A stretch of DNA of 64,000 nucleotides from Hermodice carunculata (Eukaryota > Annelida > Polychaeta > Eunicida > Amphinomidae). Under the pieces are notes generated by a model. The model was given only the letters and a program-made list of their open reading frames with translations. It had not been told where the DNA came from and ran no database searches. Both the position numbers and the translations under genes were made by a program. The stretch lies in NCBI GenBank assembly GCA_964020975.1, contig OZ026628.1, positions 17,038,240-17,102,239 of the forward strand. Reading direction: 5' to 3'. This document shows, one piece after another, positions 36,787 to 48,573 of this stretch (its first letter is position 1; each line of letters opens with the position of its first letter).

Positions 36787-37189
36787 ACTATAAGTAAAAT
36801 TGGACAAAAATATCCGTATACCTAGAATACCTCCTCTGAGAGTAATTAGTTTGGCAGTATGGCGCGGGAGAATTTTGGGTGTGTCTGACATGGCCATGCG
36901 GTCTTGCATATTACACGCAATAAATAAATGTCATTCGTGTAGTAATCTATTTTTGTATTTCTTTTCAGATTCTTTGACCTATTCTACAGAAATACCACTG
37001 ATGTGTGTCATTATGGAAACCATCAGTCACCATTTTTGTTATGTAACTCCACACGGGGATTTATCTCGATTATGGTCAAAGAATATATCACACTTGAGAA
37101 CGAGAGAAACAAGTGATTTATTTCGAAAAATATATGACACTTGAGAACAATAGAAAAGGGGTTTAAATTTCAAATAATAATAGATCTTT
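36787..37189. other. No gene seen between Crypton exon 2 and block A
   Basis: No terminal repeat of the Crypton could be identified. Cryptons commonly lack long terminal inverted repeats. Confidence 0.4.
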
Positions 37190-39530
37190 TTTCGCAGGCA
37201 TCAACATTCCCTTAATATTTTCATAAAGAATATGGCTTTATCAACTTTGAAAATTCACATGACATTTCTTTGCCTAAATATGTCATATATTATCATTATG
37301 GAACTCGTTTTGATGTGTTGGAAAATCTCTCACATAAAACATGCAATGTAAAACTGAAATAAACGCTCTTGAAGTTAATTACAGTCATACTCATCATACT
37401 TGTATTGCTCACATATCAAAATATAAAGAAAGGGTGCATGAAATAATGAATATAATGCATTTTCTGATTTCTACTCAAGGGCATGGTGATCATATGGTAC
37501 TTTGGTTTACTTATCACTTCGTAGCTCCTTTGAATGCTGCCTGTGTGGCACAACAACACGTTTTTCACTCTGCTTGAATTCTACCAACTATAACTTAAAT
37601 GTCTTTGACCAATAATCATTGATCATTACTTATAAAGTTCTATATCCAAATTCAGTCCAATTTCAAATCCATTCAAATATGAAAGGTGAACAGAAAAATT
37701 ACCAGTTACATACAAGTTCGGAACATTCATCAAACCATGCATCTACCATTAAATTCCAAACAGACCACATTCACACAGTAAAAATGGCTGTCATAAAAAA
37801 TGGAAGTGGACAACAATTTTCAATGATGTCAAACAGACTGTCTCAAATTCCATGTAATAAAATTTCAGCCATGATCAAAATTGCCAGCCATCATACAAGC
37901 CATGTTGTAATGCTGTTAGATCAAGATAGACATGCACCAGATATAAACATGGTACGGAAGAAACCCCTCTTTCCTAACTTAGGCCTGCAGTATAAAAAAT
38001 AATGAGTGATGAAAAAGTCTAACTTTAGCAAATGCAAGTTTAACTGAGTAATGATGTTACCCATATCCAAATATCACTGGTTAGCAGGTCACCCATATTC
38101 AAGGAAAACTGGGAAATACTGGTTTCATCCAGTTTTGTTAAACGTTGGGACAAACTATTTATGATAAAATATTGATCATTTGTCTTTGTCATGAATGGTA
38201 ATTGTCTCAAAGACATCAACATTAACTTTTTCTACTCAAGTCACCCAAAAGCACGTAATTGTTAATGTGTGCCAAACCATTTGGTTTACATCTATCGGCA
38301 CCACAAAGCATTTTTCGATGGAAAATGTTGAGATGATTTGTCAGGATCACGTGGCCCAGGACAACAGCTTTCACTGTTGCACATTGGACGCATTGGTCTC
38401 ATCTCACACCAAGGCCAGCTGTGACGGCAGCCACAGTCTAACCAGAAAAAAGTGACAAATTTTCTGATCAAGCTCAGGACTGCATGACGTACATGACACT
38501 TGTACGAGAAAAATGGTATGTATAATTGAGCATTGAAACATACTGATGCATAAATCTTTGGGGAATGCTATAATGGGCTCGGGTTTTTTTGGTCATAAAT
38601 TATACAATGAGAAAACAGGGTAGTCTGGTCGGCTCAATTAGTGCTAGCCAGCAAACAGCACAATACAATGAGAGGGGGTATACTGCGTTAGTAGAAATCT
38701 GTCTCAAAGCTGAATATCTTGCACAAATGTAAATAAATGGCTAGTTTACAGAGAATATTTATACTAGAGTCTTTATGTCCAGAACCACTTCCTGATAGTC
38801 TTTACTCTATATTTTGTAGCTCAAACTCTATATACCCTATTAGCTTAGCTGTCCCTGTCTAACATATATAAATATGGGAGTACCAGTGTACATATTGCTC
38901 AACTTTTTCTCTATAATTTTAAAATGGGCTGCATTAGCCCAAGCATATTAAAGGGTCTTCAGCAAAAATAGATTGTGTTCCAGATCCTGTACTGCGACAT
39001 GTCTTGCTGAGTAGCAGCTCCTTATCTAAGCTCAATATTCAGGGAAGACAACCCACATAGCAATGAATAAACATGAACACAGCAAATGTTGAATTAGATA
39101 AGTACGTGGCGTTTTTTTTATAAATTTAGAGCTTAAATATGAATAAAGAGTAACTATCAAACCAGAAATAACTCCTAAATCTGTATAGAACAAGTATAGA
39201 ATGGAATAATTTGACTTACCCTTGAACTAGTATTTACCCTTTCTAGCTGCATAGCTCACCTTAGTCCAACCACCTGCCAGTGTATAACTGAAGTAGAAAC
39301 AAACTGGGTTATATATTCAGTCCCACTGATTATAAAATAGACCATTACTGCTAGACACCTTATAAACCGGAAGAACCTACATTCACACCTGTGAAAAAGT
39401 ACTGCAACAAAGGACATTCTGTACCAGGAATGTAAAGCAAACCCCATGATGACACCTACCCTAAAGTCTCAAGAGAATCAAGTTCTACTTTGTTGTCAAC
39501 TCTGAGTTAATTTTTCCAAAGAATGAGTTA
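37190..39530 (+). repeat. Segmental duplication block A, copy 3 (longest)
   Basis: Collinear with 10715-12560 and, in its right part (38775-39500), with 17585-18330. It contains all landmarks found in either. No coding frame is shared between the copies, so the similarity is noncoding duplication, not a conserved exon. Confidence 0.75.
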
Positions 39531-42500
39531 AGTTTGTGATAATTGAGTAAATCCTGCCAATTTCTGGCATGTGTTCAGGACAGCTAATATAATATCCACA
39601 AATTGATAGCACTTAAAGAGTCTCATATAAACTTCTTTTCCATGCAAGTAAAGACCAGATGTCCCCAAATCAATTTTGCTGCAGCCCCCTCCCTATGTGT
39701 CCAAAAAACTATACTGAATCTTGTGACTGGCAACTGCTTCCTCAATACCAAATCTGCAGCCAGCCACTAAACATTGTCCTACTTGGTGGAGGGCTGTTGG
39801 TGATGAGCTGAAGAAGTACCATGGGTGACCCCCACTCCCGCTCTGGGCTGCAAAGTCTCACTAGTATTCTTCAATTTTCTAACTAATTACACACCATACT
39901 TCTCTACGATTTTCTGTTGAACATCAAAACTCTCCCCTTTGTTTACTACTGTCCGTGTATGTAGGTCACCACTTCAAACCACTCTATTGTTCACTATGTC
40001 AATGCACAATGACAAGGTAGACCAACTCAGTGACCCTACATACACAATGAATAGAGTGCCCTCTCCAAATCAAAAAACAGCCATGCCCATATTCATAACA
40101 CACACCCCTCTTTGGGGAAAGAAAAATTGGACATATATGGAGAAATTTTCTTACAAATCGATTTTTATGTATTTTAATCTACAATACAAAATGGCTTCAA
40201 GCAAGAAATATGTATTCTTTATACAAATTGGCATTGACATTCAAATAGATTAACTACACGATATCTCAACCTGTTTGTACATACACAGTATGTCCGCCAT
40301 TAAACTTGTAATATGAACACATTTATATGAGTATTATATAACACAATGTTCACCCTTCTTAGTGCATCGGCAACCACATCTCCCTGCCACCAACATGCTC
40401 AATTTTCAGATTGTATCTTTAGACGATTTTCACCCTTCTGGACACAGACCTGAAGTAACAGGGAGCTGCAACATAATGAATTAGTAATATCACAAAGTAA
40501 ATCATATGCTACTTATGTGAGTTGTTCATGTCTGCTAGTTTAAATGTGTTCAGCAAAAACTGTCAATATGCCATTACATGTACTTGTTGACCAACTTTTT
40601 TCAACAATTTTTATTCTAACTTCATCTTAACAATAGTTATTTAGAGCTTGGTTGGTAGATTAATCATGACTTTATATTTGTTACCGAACAGCAAGAATAA
40701 TATATGTTCCAATAATTCAGAAGAACATTACCTATATTCACAAATTTCAACCCAACAATGACAACAAGGTTAGATATGACCAAAGGAAAGTACCAATGGT
40801 CAAAGTCACCTGACAACTTGAGTTGAATCATTTGTGTTCTCTTCTAAAACACGTTTCCTTATTATCTTATACACGTAGTGCTGACTTAGGTGGTCGATAG
40901 AAACTCTTAGAAATATGGAATGTTGTTCTTCTTCTTTTTTTCTTGTTCATGTATACTCTCCATTCAAATTACTTTTATTGTTAAACATCTATAATGACCA
41001 ACTCACTTTTATAATGACACTAATGTATTTTTTACAAAAAAAAAGTGGAATTTTCATTGTGTAACAAATAATCTAACATGATCATTATATGGTAGCATTA
41101 GATTATTTCACGTACGTCAATAATGTGCCTGTTTTCTGCATCAAAACATCCAGGTATGACACTTTCCTCAATCCACATACTACTTCACATTAGGCTGCAC
41201 TTTGTGTTGTAAAAGAAAATATAAAACTAGTATTTTATATCTGCATGTGCAATAAAGTGTGGGCTTGATGTTCTTGTATTTTATGGCTAATGTTTGCATT
41301 TGTGTATGCTGTGTCATGTAAAACAAAAATGGGGAATTCACTATGGTGGATAACTCTTGTAATGAGGAAGTCTTCAATTGTGCCACTTTGTGACCTCTCA
41401 TGCTTCATACATCAGAAAAAGCCTTCCCAAGAACCCAAACATTATATGGAGCAACAAGCTCAATATTACTCTAATTGGACAGCTAATTATGGATTCCTTC
41501 TAAAATAGGGTGTTGAGCTAATTCAATGATAAAGTATGAATGCTTGGGTGATAAGCGGGAGTCATTGTAAATCAGAGTACCTCCTGGCCATTAGCTGCAA
41601 GTCTTCCCTCCCACCAACCGTTACAACAGCATTAATACAGTACTTGCACATGGCGTAACGTGTCATCAAATGTTCTGTTTCAGCTATGCTCTGATGGGCT
41701 TTTGGCATAAGAGAAATAATGTATCACTTTGTAGACATATGCCTCTTTCGTTAGTAGTAGTAACATGCTTCCTCATCTGAGCAATTAGTGGTCACCTTGT
41801 TTCCTCTTCTAATATATTAAACTCACGTGCATGGAGTTATTAATCACAACAGACTTGTGTTGCATTGCAAAGTTACATATCTTGATGAAGGGCAACTGAC
41901 TATGTAGGACAATAGATTAATATAATGCTTTATTTGGTAGCCAGTACATAAGTCAAACGATGATGAGGATCTTAGCTTTTACATTTCATTATCTTCTAGA
42001 ACCAAATTAATGCATTAAGACGTGAATTATTGAATTTCCAGTCAAATGTTAATTTATAAATGACAATTATAAAGTATATCTTAAACAAGTGAAATTAACT
42101 TGTCAGTATAAAACGTTCTAGGGTCCACAAAAGCCCGTAAAATTATTTTTATAGGTACAACTGACTACTGTATTGTTATTTCCCCTAGAGAGGATGTTAC
42201 AGGTGTCAATTATCAGCATACAGGATTTGATACCGACATTCTGCAAAGCTCAACCGTATTTACGTTTCTCGGCCTTCTAGGACCTACTTTCGAATGTTTC
42301 CCTATTTTGTACATTGGTGTCACAAGACACATTCTGGTTTCTATGTTTTCCCTCATCAACACTCAAGCAGAAGTTCATATTCAAGACAACCATGATGTTT
42401 AATCACTCTTGCCTGTTCTAAACTTAAGTTCCTCCCTCATTGTTTTGGTCGATCCCACAAAAAGTATAAAACCATTGTACACCTTTTAAGATCAACCATT

Positions 42501-42599
42501 AAATATGCAATTTATTATTGTAAATCTCGTTTGTAAAAGTAATTACACTTTTCACGCCGATCATGTCGTCCATTAATATGCACTTCACCAATTGTTTTA
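39531..42599. other. Mostly unassigned; block B copy 2 inside
   Basis: An imperfect inverted repeat lies at about 39955-40070 (TGTATGTAGGTCACCAC against the reverse complement of CAGTGACCCTACATACA). Block B copy 2 is at about 41690-41880. No gene recognised. Confidence 0.45.
41690..41880 (+). repeat. Duplicated block B, copy 2
   Basis: GGGCTTTTGGCATAAGAGAAA and AATATATTAAACTCACGTGC match 12860-13045 in order. It lies about 2.2 kb after block A copy 3. In gene unit 1, block B follows block A by about 0.3 kb. Confidence 0.6.
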
Positions 42600-43401
42600 C
42601 AGTAAACCTGTCCTTGTGGACAACTCTGTAATCTGGACAGCTCTGTAATGTGGACAAATTTCCCCGTACCCGAGTATTATTAAGTTATTCATCTAAGGGA
42701 CACCTCCCGAATGAAGACACCTGTCTGATGTATATTACACTTTTCACAGTCCCAAATGCAGAAATAGCCTGCATAATGTGGACACAGCATATAATAAAAA
42801 TTTCAGTCAACACAAATTCCCATGTTCTCACCTTTCAATAGCCAGTTGGACAGGTGTATACAATGATAATAATTGAACAAATGCAGGCTGCTGAAATCCC
42901 AGTCACAGGCCACTGACCTTAGCATGTTTGAAGTTGACTGAAGATTTCTATAGTCAGTGAACTAAGTGGAGAATGTGTAAGACATTGTTTCTTAATCCAC
43001 CATCAAAATGGATTGATTCGTCAGTTGTGTAGGGTTATAACAGTCAATCAATGAACACTAACTCGACTGGTAATCTGTAATCCTGAAACAAAGCTTCGCG
43101 CTTCGTTCATATTTTTTTTTTATTTTTTTATTTTGTTTTTCAAAATATTTTGGTTAAAAAATCCATATATTAAAATCTTGTGGCAGTTTTTTCGCGATGA
43201 ATCAAAGGGTTAATCAGTATGTCCATGTATATGTATATGGTTGCATGTACATGTATATATATATATATATATATGCGAATGTATATGTTCATTTACCTAG
43301 AGGTTGCACAAGTTCAGTCACTGCCTAATATTGACACGCTTTTAATTGTGAACACTTTTGCCCAATCTCAATTGTGTGTCCTCAATTGACAGGTTTCACT
43401 G
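42600..43401 (+). mobile_element. Pogo/Tigger-like nonautonomous element
   Basis: The left end CAGTAAACCTGTCCTTGTGG and the right end, whose reverse complement is CAGTGAAACCTGTCAATTGA, form imperfect terminal inverted repeats. They match the CAGTxAAACCTGTC signature known from pogo/Tigger elements. Repeated CTGTAATxTGGACA units follow the left end, another habit of these elements. The flank is TA on the left and CA on the right, so a TA target duplication has decayed or is absent. No transposase frame, about 0.8 kb. Confidence 0.65.
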
Positions 43402-43569
43402 CAGTTGGTATTTTCTATGATTGTACTGTATATCGTCATTTTGTACTTATTTGCCATAATGTATTTCCGCTCAGAACTAAATAATCTAAGCCTGAGTCTA
43501 ACTTCTAGATAATAGTCCCAATAGCCGCTGATTAAGAACTGAATTTCTTATGGGGTTGTTCCCCTACAG

Positions 43570-43680
43570 CTTGTTAGAAGACTAACAGTGTGACTGGTAC
43601 AATAGGAGAGCCTTTAGAAATGTCCTGCCATGAATGTCAGTGGTATAAACCAACAGAATGGGTGCACTGTGACAGGATAG
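43570..43680 (+). pseudogene. Truncated V-type Ig exon, copy 3
   Basis: The acceptor region GGGGTTGTTCCCCTACAG matches those of the exons at 25509 and 60911. The start reads VTGTIGEPLEMSCHECQWYK in one frame, keeping the CxxC motif and the core tryptophan. An early stop precedes this and homology ends about 110 bp in, so two thirds of the domain is missing. Same strand as the others, 0.85 kb before the second stalk exon. Confidence 0.7.
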
Positions 43681-44515
43681 TCATCACGTCCTGATCATAT
43701 ATTCATTTACCTCTATATCCAATGATAATACAAACAAATGTGTTAATGATCAAAGTCTGTGTGTCCCCGAGTTTTGGCATATTTGTCTCTTAACTTTACA
43801 AAGGGACAAAAGCAGACAAACAAATGGGAACAGCGAATAAATATATCACCCTGCATCACTGGACAAGCGGTCAACCAGAAATTTAAAATATTAAACTTGG
43901 ACTTTAAAAGAAAAGTAATGTACATTTTCTCTTGGGTTCGCAGGTATCGCTAGAATTATATAGATTAGCTTATATTTTACTGCGCCGTTGATTTGTGCTC
44001 TTTCTAAAGGTCACACTTAAGTCATGTATGACAAACTTTTGGTTCATTAAGATTGTAGTTACTTGCATTTGATGTAGACAAGGCTACCATTGTAGAAAAT
44101 ACCCTATATCATTGAAAGCTAGTCCTCGATAGTAAGTCAGGACTAATCCAACAAAACCATTAGGCAGACTAGCCCTACGAAATTGGTACCAACATAATCT
44201 GGCCTTCATGTGAATTAACAATCGAAAGCTTATTGGAGGTCAAATCCTGTCAAATACCTTGTTACACTGACTTGCATTAAATTAGACAATTTTATAGTTA
44301 CAATTATGGGTGCTAAACCAGTATTAGGTCTAATAGCATGGTAGGCTTACCAATACAACAACTGTACAATATCACGAGCTGGTGGCATGGAAATGTACAC
44401 TCACCACATACAAAATTTAATAAGGTAGTGTTTGCTATCAAAAAAAGCATTAATACATAAGATCCTCAACTATTTTAAAAGGATACTAACTGAAATAATT
44501 TGTGTCTTGTTGGAG

Positions 44516-44545
44516 AGACTGACCCAAAGAGTTTGCAATTTCCTG
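44516..44545 (+). pseudogene. 30-bp stalk exon, second copy
   Basis: Bases AGACTGACCC...TTTCCTG followed by GTAAGT. Length, phase and donor equal the exon at 4150, and the flanks match too (GTGTCTTGTT before; AAATCTAACCAGACACC after). The acceptor is poor (TTGGAG), which fits a decayed gene. Confidence 0.55.
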
Positions 44546-44644
44546 GTAAGTACCAAATCTAACCAGACACCTATTGTTAAAAGTACAACACATTGATGAT
44601 TCGGGCAACGTTCTTGGTTAATAGATCACATTTGTTCTGTCAAT

Positions 44645-44842
44645 TGAACATTTGTACACAGCGAAAACTAATGCCCAAGAACAAACAGGAGATGCAGTGT
44701 AGAGCGCAAAACCAATTGACAAGAAAAGACAGGAGTAGCAGTGTAAGTGGCAATACCAATCGACAAGGGGAGTAGCAGAGTACAGTGCAAGGCCAATTGC
44801 CAAGAAATGGCAGGAGTAGGAGTGTAGAGTGGCAAAACTGTA
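44645..44842 (+). repeat. ~42-bp minisatellite
   Basis: Between four and five units resembling CAGGAGTAGCAGTGTAGAGT plus GGCAAAACCAATTGACAAGA, somewhat diverged. Open frames on both strands here (60-70 codons) are products of the repeat. Confidence 0.7.
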
Positions 44843-45129
44843 TAGCGACCATAGGCCTAAATTGTCTCCTGTATAATTGACTATACCACCACTAAGGAAG
44901 CTGCTGTATTACTAGACATAACTGCACCTTGCAAGTACACATTATTGTTCTCAAGTTGGAAATCACAGGTAGCCACGTCACAATAAATGGAGCTGAGTCA
45001 CTGTACATATGCAGGCACAATGCCCCAACTCCTGACTTATCAAAGTTTGCATCTATTGTTGCTCTGTGGCTATTGGTGCAGCTACTGTGCAGCCAATTCT
45101 TTGTGCTGCACATGATTGGTACAGCTTTA

Positions 45130-45620
45130 CGAACATAAGTTAGAGCTTTCAGTTCAGCTACAAAATCATGTTGTTCCAGAGTCGCTAAAGCTAGATATGC
45201 CAATCTTTCAGAGAATGAGGGTAACTCTGCAGCAGTTACAATGAAGAATGAAAAACGCACGAGTGTTCATGAGTGTATGGAAATTTTTGAAACAATATAT
45301 GAGAAACAAACGTTTTCACATTTTGTTGGAAATTTGTAAAAACCAAAGACCTAGAGATAGGCAAACAGTGCTTTTAATGATTTCATCTAGACTGGCAATA
45401 TTAAACGTGTTGTACATTGTAACATCATATCTTACTTTGATGCCTTTAGACGAGACTTTAAGCAAACAATGAAACTGCATCTGTCTTGTTTTGATGCCAA
45501 ATATATTTCATTGGCTCATTCACTGAATGTTTATACAGTCCGTTTGTCCAGACCTTTTTTGTCATTTGGTTACATCAACTAAAAGTTGCACCTTTACTAC
45601 TTTTAAGTCTTAATAACTCG
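45130..45620 (+). pseudogene. Decayed copy of the receptor tail exon end and 3' UTR
   Basis: The pieces GTAACTCTGCAGCAGTTACA, GAAGAATGAAAAACGCACGA and GTGTTCATGAGTGTATGGAA match the last 80 bp of the tail exon at 9600-9689, and the sequence continues through the 3' UTR (TTTGTCATTTGGTTACATCA, ACTTTTAAGTCTTAATAACT). The codon for the last-but-one tyrosine has changed (HEYMELY region reads HECMEIF) and the tyrosine motifs upstream are not recognisable. No membrane exon was found between this and the stalk exon. It is a dead paralogue of receptor gene 1. Confidence 0.65.
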
Positions 45621-45737
45621 AGTATGTGACATTTATATTGATGCTGCTGAAACAAACAAAAGTTTCTGTTCAGATTTTAAGGAAGGAATGCGCAGCACTT
45701 TAGAACTTTTATCAATATTTTATTATTTCTCATTTGT

Positions 45738-45757
45738 GTGTGTGCGTGCGTGCGTGC

Positions 45758-45811
<54 letters not shown>

Positions 45812-45812
45812 C
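45738..45812. repeat. (TG)n microsatellite with CG interruptions
   Basis: About 35 TG units, the first third broken by GCGTGC units. Confidence 0.95.
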
Positions 45813-45849
45813 ATGCAAGAAATATTGACCAAAGTTCACTTTTAGATTT

Positions 45850-47140
45850 TCACTGGATTGCGTGATCATATGATAATTTAGTTCACCCTTTCTTTTGTAT
45901 TCTGTGTCTGTCTTTATACCCCACCATTAAACAAGGTTACTAGTCTCTATTTTGATTCCATGTAACTATGCTTTCAATCTCTCTGACTAATAGGCTTGTA
46001 GTTTTAAATCAATTGGCGTTAAAGGAGCATAACTTTTTTTTAAATCTTTTGGGCGCAATACAAGGAAAAACTGAAAAATGATGTTGCCCATATTAAAATG
46101 TTACTGGTAAAAGACATCACCCGCATACAAGTGAATCTGGGAAATGGTGTCACTCGCATAGTTAAAGCTCCTCCCTTATCTTCAGGACACACTTTCGCCA
46201 TTTAGCTGTGAATGATGCCTTTGGAGAAATGTTGCTGCCTAACAGTAGACGCAACTTTACATAACTTTTATTAAAGCAAAGTTTCGCTTTCTAGTGCTAA
46301 AAGACCATGTATAATAACACTTCATGGCCTTGACAGCACTCACTTGCACCTGTTTTAGATGTTCCATCACTGCTCCAATAAGTATTATTCAACGTTTGAC
46401 AGATCAATTCTCATAAAGTGTCGATGATTTTTGGCCACACGCCGATTCATCATTCTCTGAAAGGTCAAAGCATTGACATTTTACACACCTCTTCCTCCAT
46501 CCCACCCTCCGTCACCCAAAACAACCAATCGTATTGCAATTGTGCACATAAATGTTTCTGTTTAAATCTATGAGCATCACAATACATTTTGATAAAAGCT
46601 ATGACTAGGACATGTTTCATGTCACCAGCTTTTCTTGATGCAAATTGGTTGTTTTGTCCCCAACCCACACCAAAAAAGCTTCTGCCTCAGGGTCACTCTA
46701 GCCATCAAAATATTAAAAGTTTACTGGCAAAATTCTGCTTCCCAGGATCTGAGGTTTGATGTTTTTTGCCAATTCTTGAGCTTTTTACACAAAGTGCAAA
46801 AAAATCTTGAAAATCTATCGTTGTTTTTAGCATGTCACATACAGTTTTTAAGGGCTGGTCATTTTCTAATTTTCAAGTTTTGTAAAATCAAGATTTATAG
46901 ACATCTGGACCAGAGCAGTAACAAGAAATAAATATATGTTATAACGAATTATCGATAAATGGTAGCCAAGGTGCCCCTTTATTTCTGTCAGAATAGTAAT
47001 TATTATAGATAAACAATGATGGATAATTGAAATTCATGTTATTGTGTCTCTATTTCGTTATTTGTTGTTTTCTGTGCCATTAATTAATCCTGATCAATAT
47101 GCAATTTGTATCTATGTGGCTTGCCTGCCTATCTTTGAGA
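45850..47140 (+). repeat. Diverged receptor-flank block, copy 4
   Basis: TGCGTGATCATATGATAATT resembles 11006-11030 of block A. The parts at 46560-47140 match 11810-11960 weakly and 21735-22320 better. Position after the decayed tail exon mirrors block A after gene 1. Confidence 0.5.
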
Positions 47141-48101
47141 AGGGTCGATTTGCACGGGGGCAAAAGGAAGGTCAGGACGAAACATTGTTTGTGATTTTAC
47201 ACCAAATATTGTACATGATGTCTGCAGTAAATGAAGAAGAGCATGATTTATTCCTGGTGCTACAGAAACTGCATGTTTTGTTGTTGTCATATTTGGTATC
47301 CCGCTGGATGCTGAAATATTTTTGGTAGATTTTCACAATGTGTACTTCATCATGTTCTTTCTTCATGTGATGATTTTTGATGAAAGAACATCGCTTGTAT
47401 GAATGGTGTTCTCTCTACTAACTTGTGAAACTACACATACCATAACTTACATGGAGTGTTTTATGCACATCAAATATGTTCTTCAGCTTTCTGGAATCAG
47501 TTGACCTGGGTAAATCGACCCAACCCTGTTACCAGTCCCTTAGATCTCTTGTAATACATTCCATCATTTCCTCAGAGACATATGGATAAGTTTTCGCATT
47601 TTTGCTTGTAGTGTGCAATACAGTCTGGAATGCTAGTATGTATATATGACGGGTGTTATGCCATACAGTTTTTCCCCCTTCTTATGATAGCAGATGGGAA
47701 TTATTTGCACTCTTAATTCAGTGTTATAAATATGCCATGCTTTAAGTACACTGAAGCATTAATAATAAAGGTGGGCTTTCACATTCAAGCATTAATACTG
47801 TTTCTCTTTTTCCATCCTCTGAAAATCACCCGTTTGAGATATTGGCAAAACTTACACTTTCAATAGTTTGCAACAAAACATACAACAGTGTCTCGATTGC
47901 ATTGGATTGTAAATGTACCAACAGCATCAGTTTATTAAAACCTATGATTCAACATTTATCAAGGCTTTGTACACTTGTGCCAGGCTTGCAGTTAAAGTAA
48001 AAGGCCTTTGTTTGGTTAAGGCATATACAGCCTTCATGATGTTCAAATTTGTTTACATTTGTAAGCCGAAAATATAACCAATTTAAGATGAGATAGCCAA
48101 A
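47141..48101. other. No gene seen
   Basis: No domain-bearing frame or terminal repeats recognised. Confidence 0.5.
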
Positions 48102-48573
48102 ATGTCACTAGACTACCTTGTTCAGTCATTCAATGATACCTTTCATGAAAATGATATATACAACTTAGCATTAGGATATATCGATATGGATATCTGTGTA
48201 AAAGGCTGTGATGTAAATTTACAGAATAATTATGTGGTGTGTGTTGCTGCACCTATACATGAATTAAACAAGGATGTGACAACTTTTTTTCAATGAACAT
48301 ATTGCTTTCACTAGCAACCTCTACTTGTCGAATATCGTAAAAAAGAAGGGGATGTCCCTCCATTTTACAATTAAAGAAAAATTAAGTAATAAAATCTGTA
48401 TTTATGATCATCTTACAAATATTATCAAATGGGTTAACGAGACAGTTTGGTTGGCTGAATTAGTGCCAAACTGCCGGACGGCACAAAACGCTGATATTGA
48501 AAAAGAAAAAATATGTTTCACAAGTATAGATTTGAAAACTGAAGATCTGTCACAAAAGAAAATAGCTAGTTAA
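48102..48573 (+). pseudogene. Unrecognised coding-like stretch
   Basis: Two adjacent frames, 64 codons (MSLDYLVQSFNDTFHENDI) and 82 codons (with KWVNETVWLAELVPNC and ENKICIYDHL-like composition), lie next to each other in different phase on the same strand. They have protein-like composition (charged and hydrophobic residues mixed, few repeats), unlike the random frames around them. I do not recognise the family, so it could be a piece of an inserted element or of an old gene. No splice sites were convincing. I leave the two frames as separate pieces. Confidence 0.3.
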
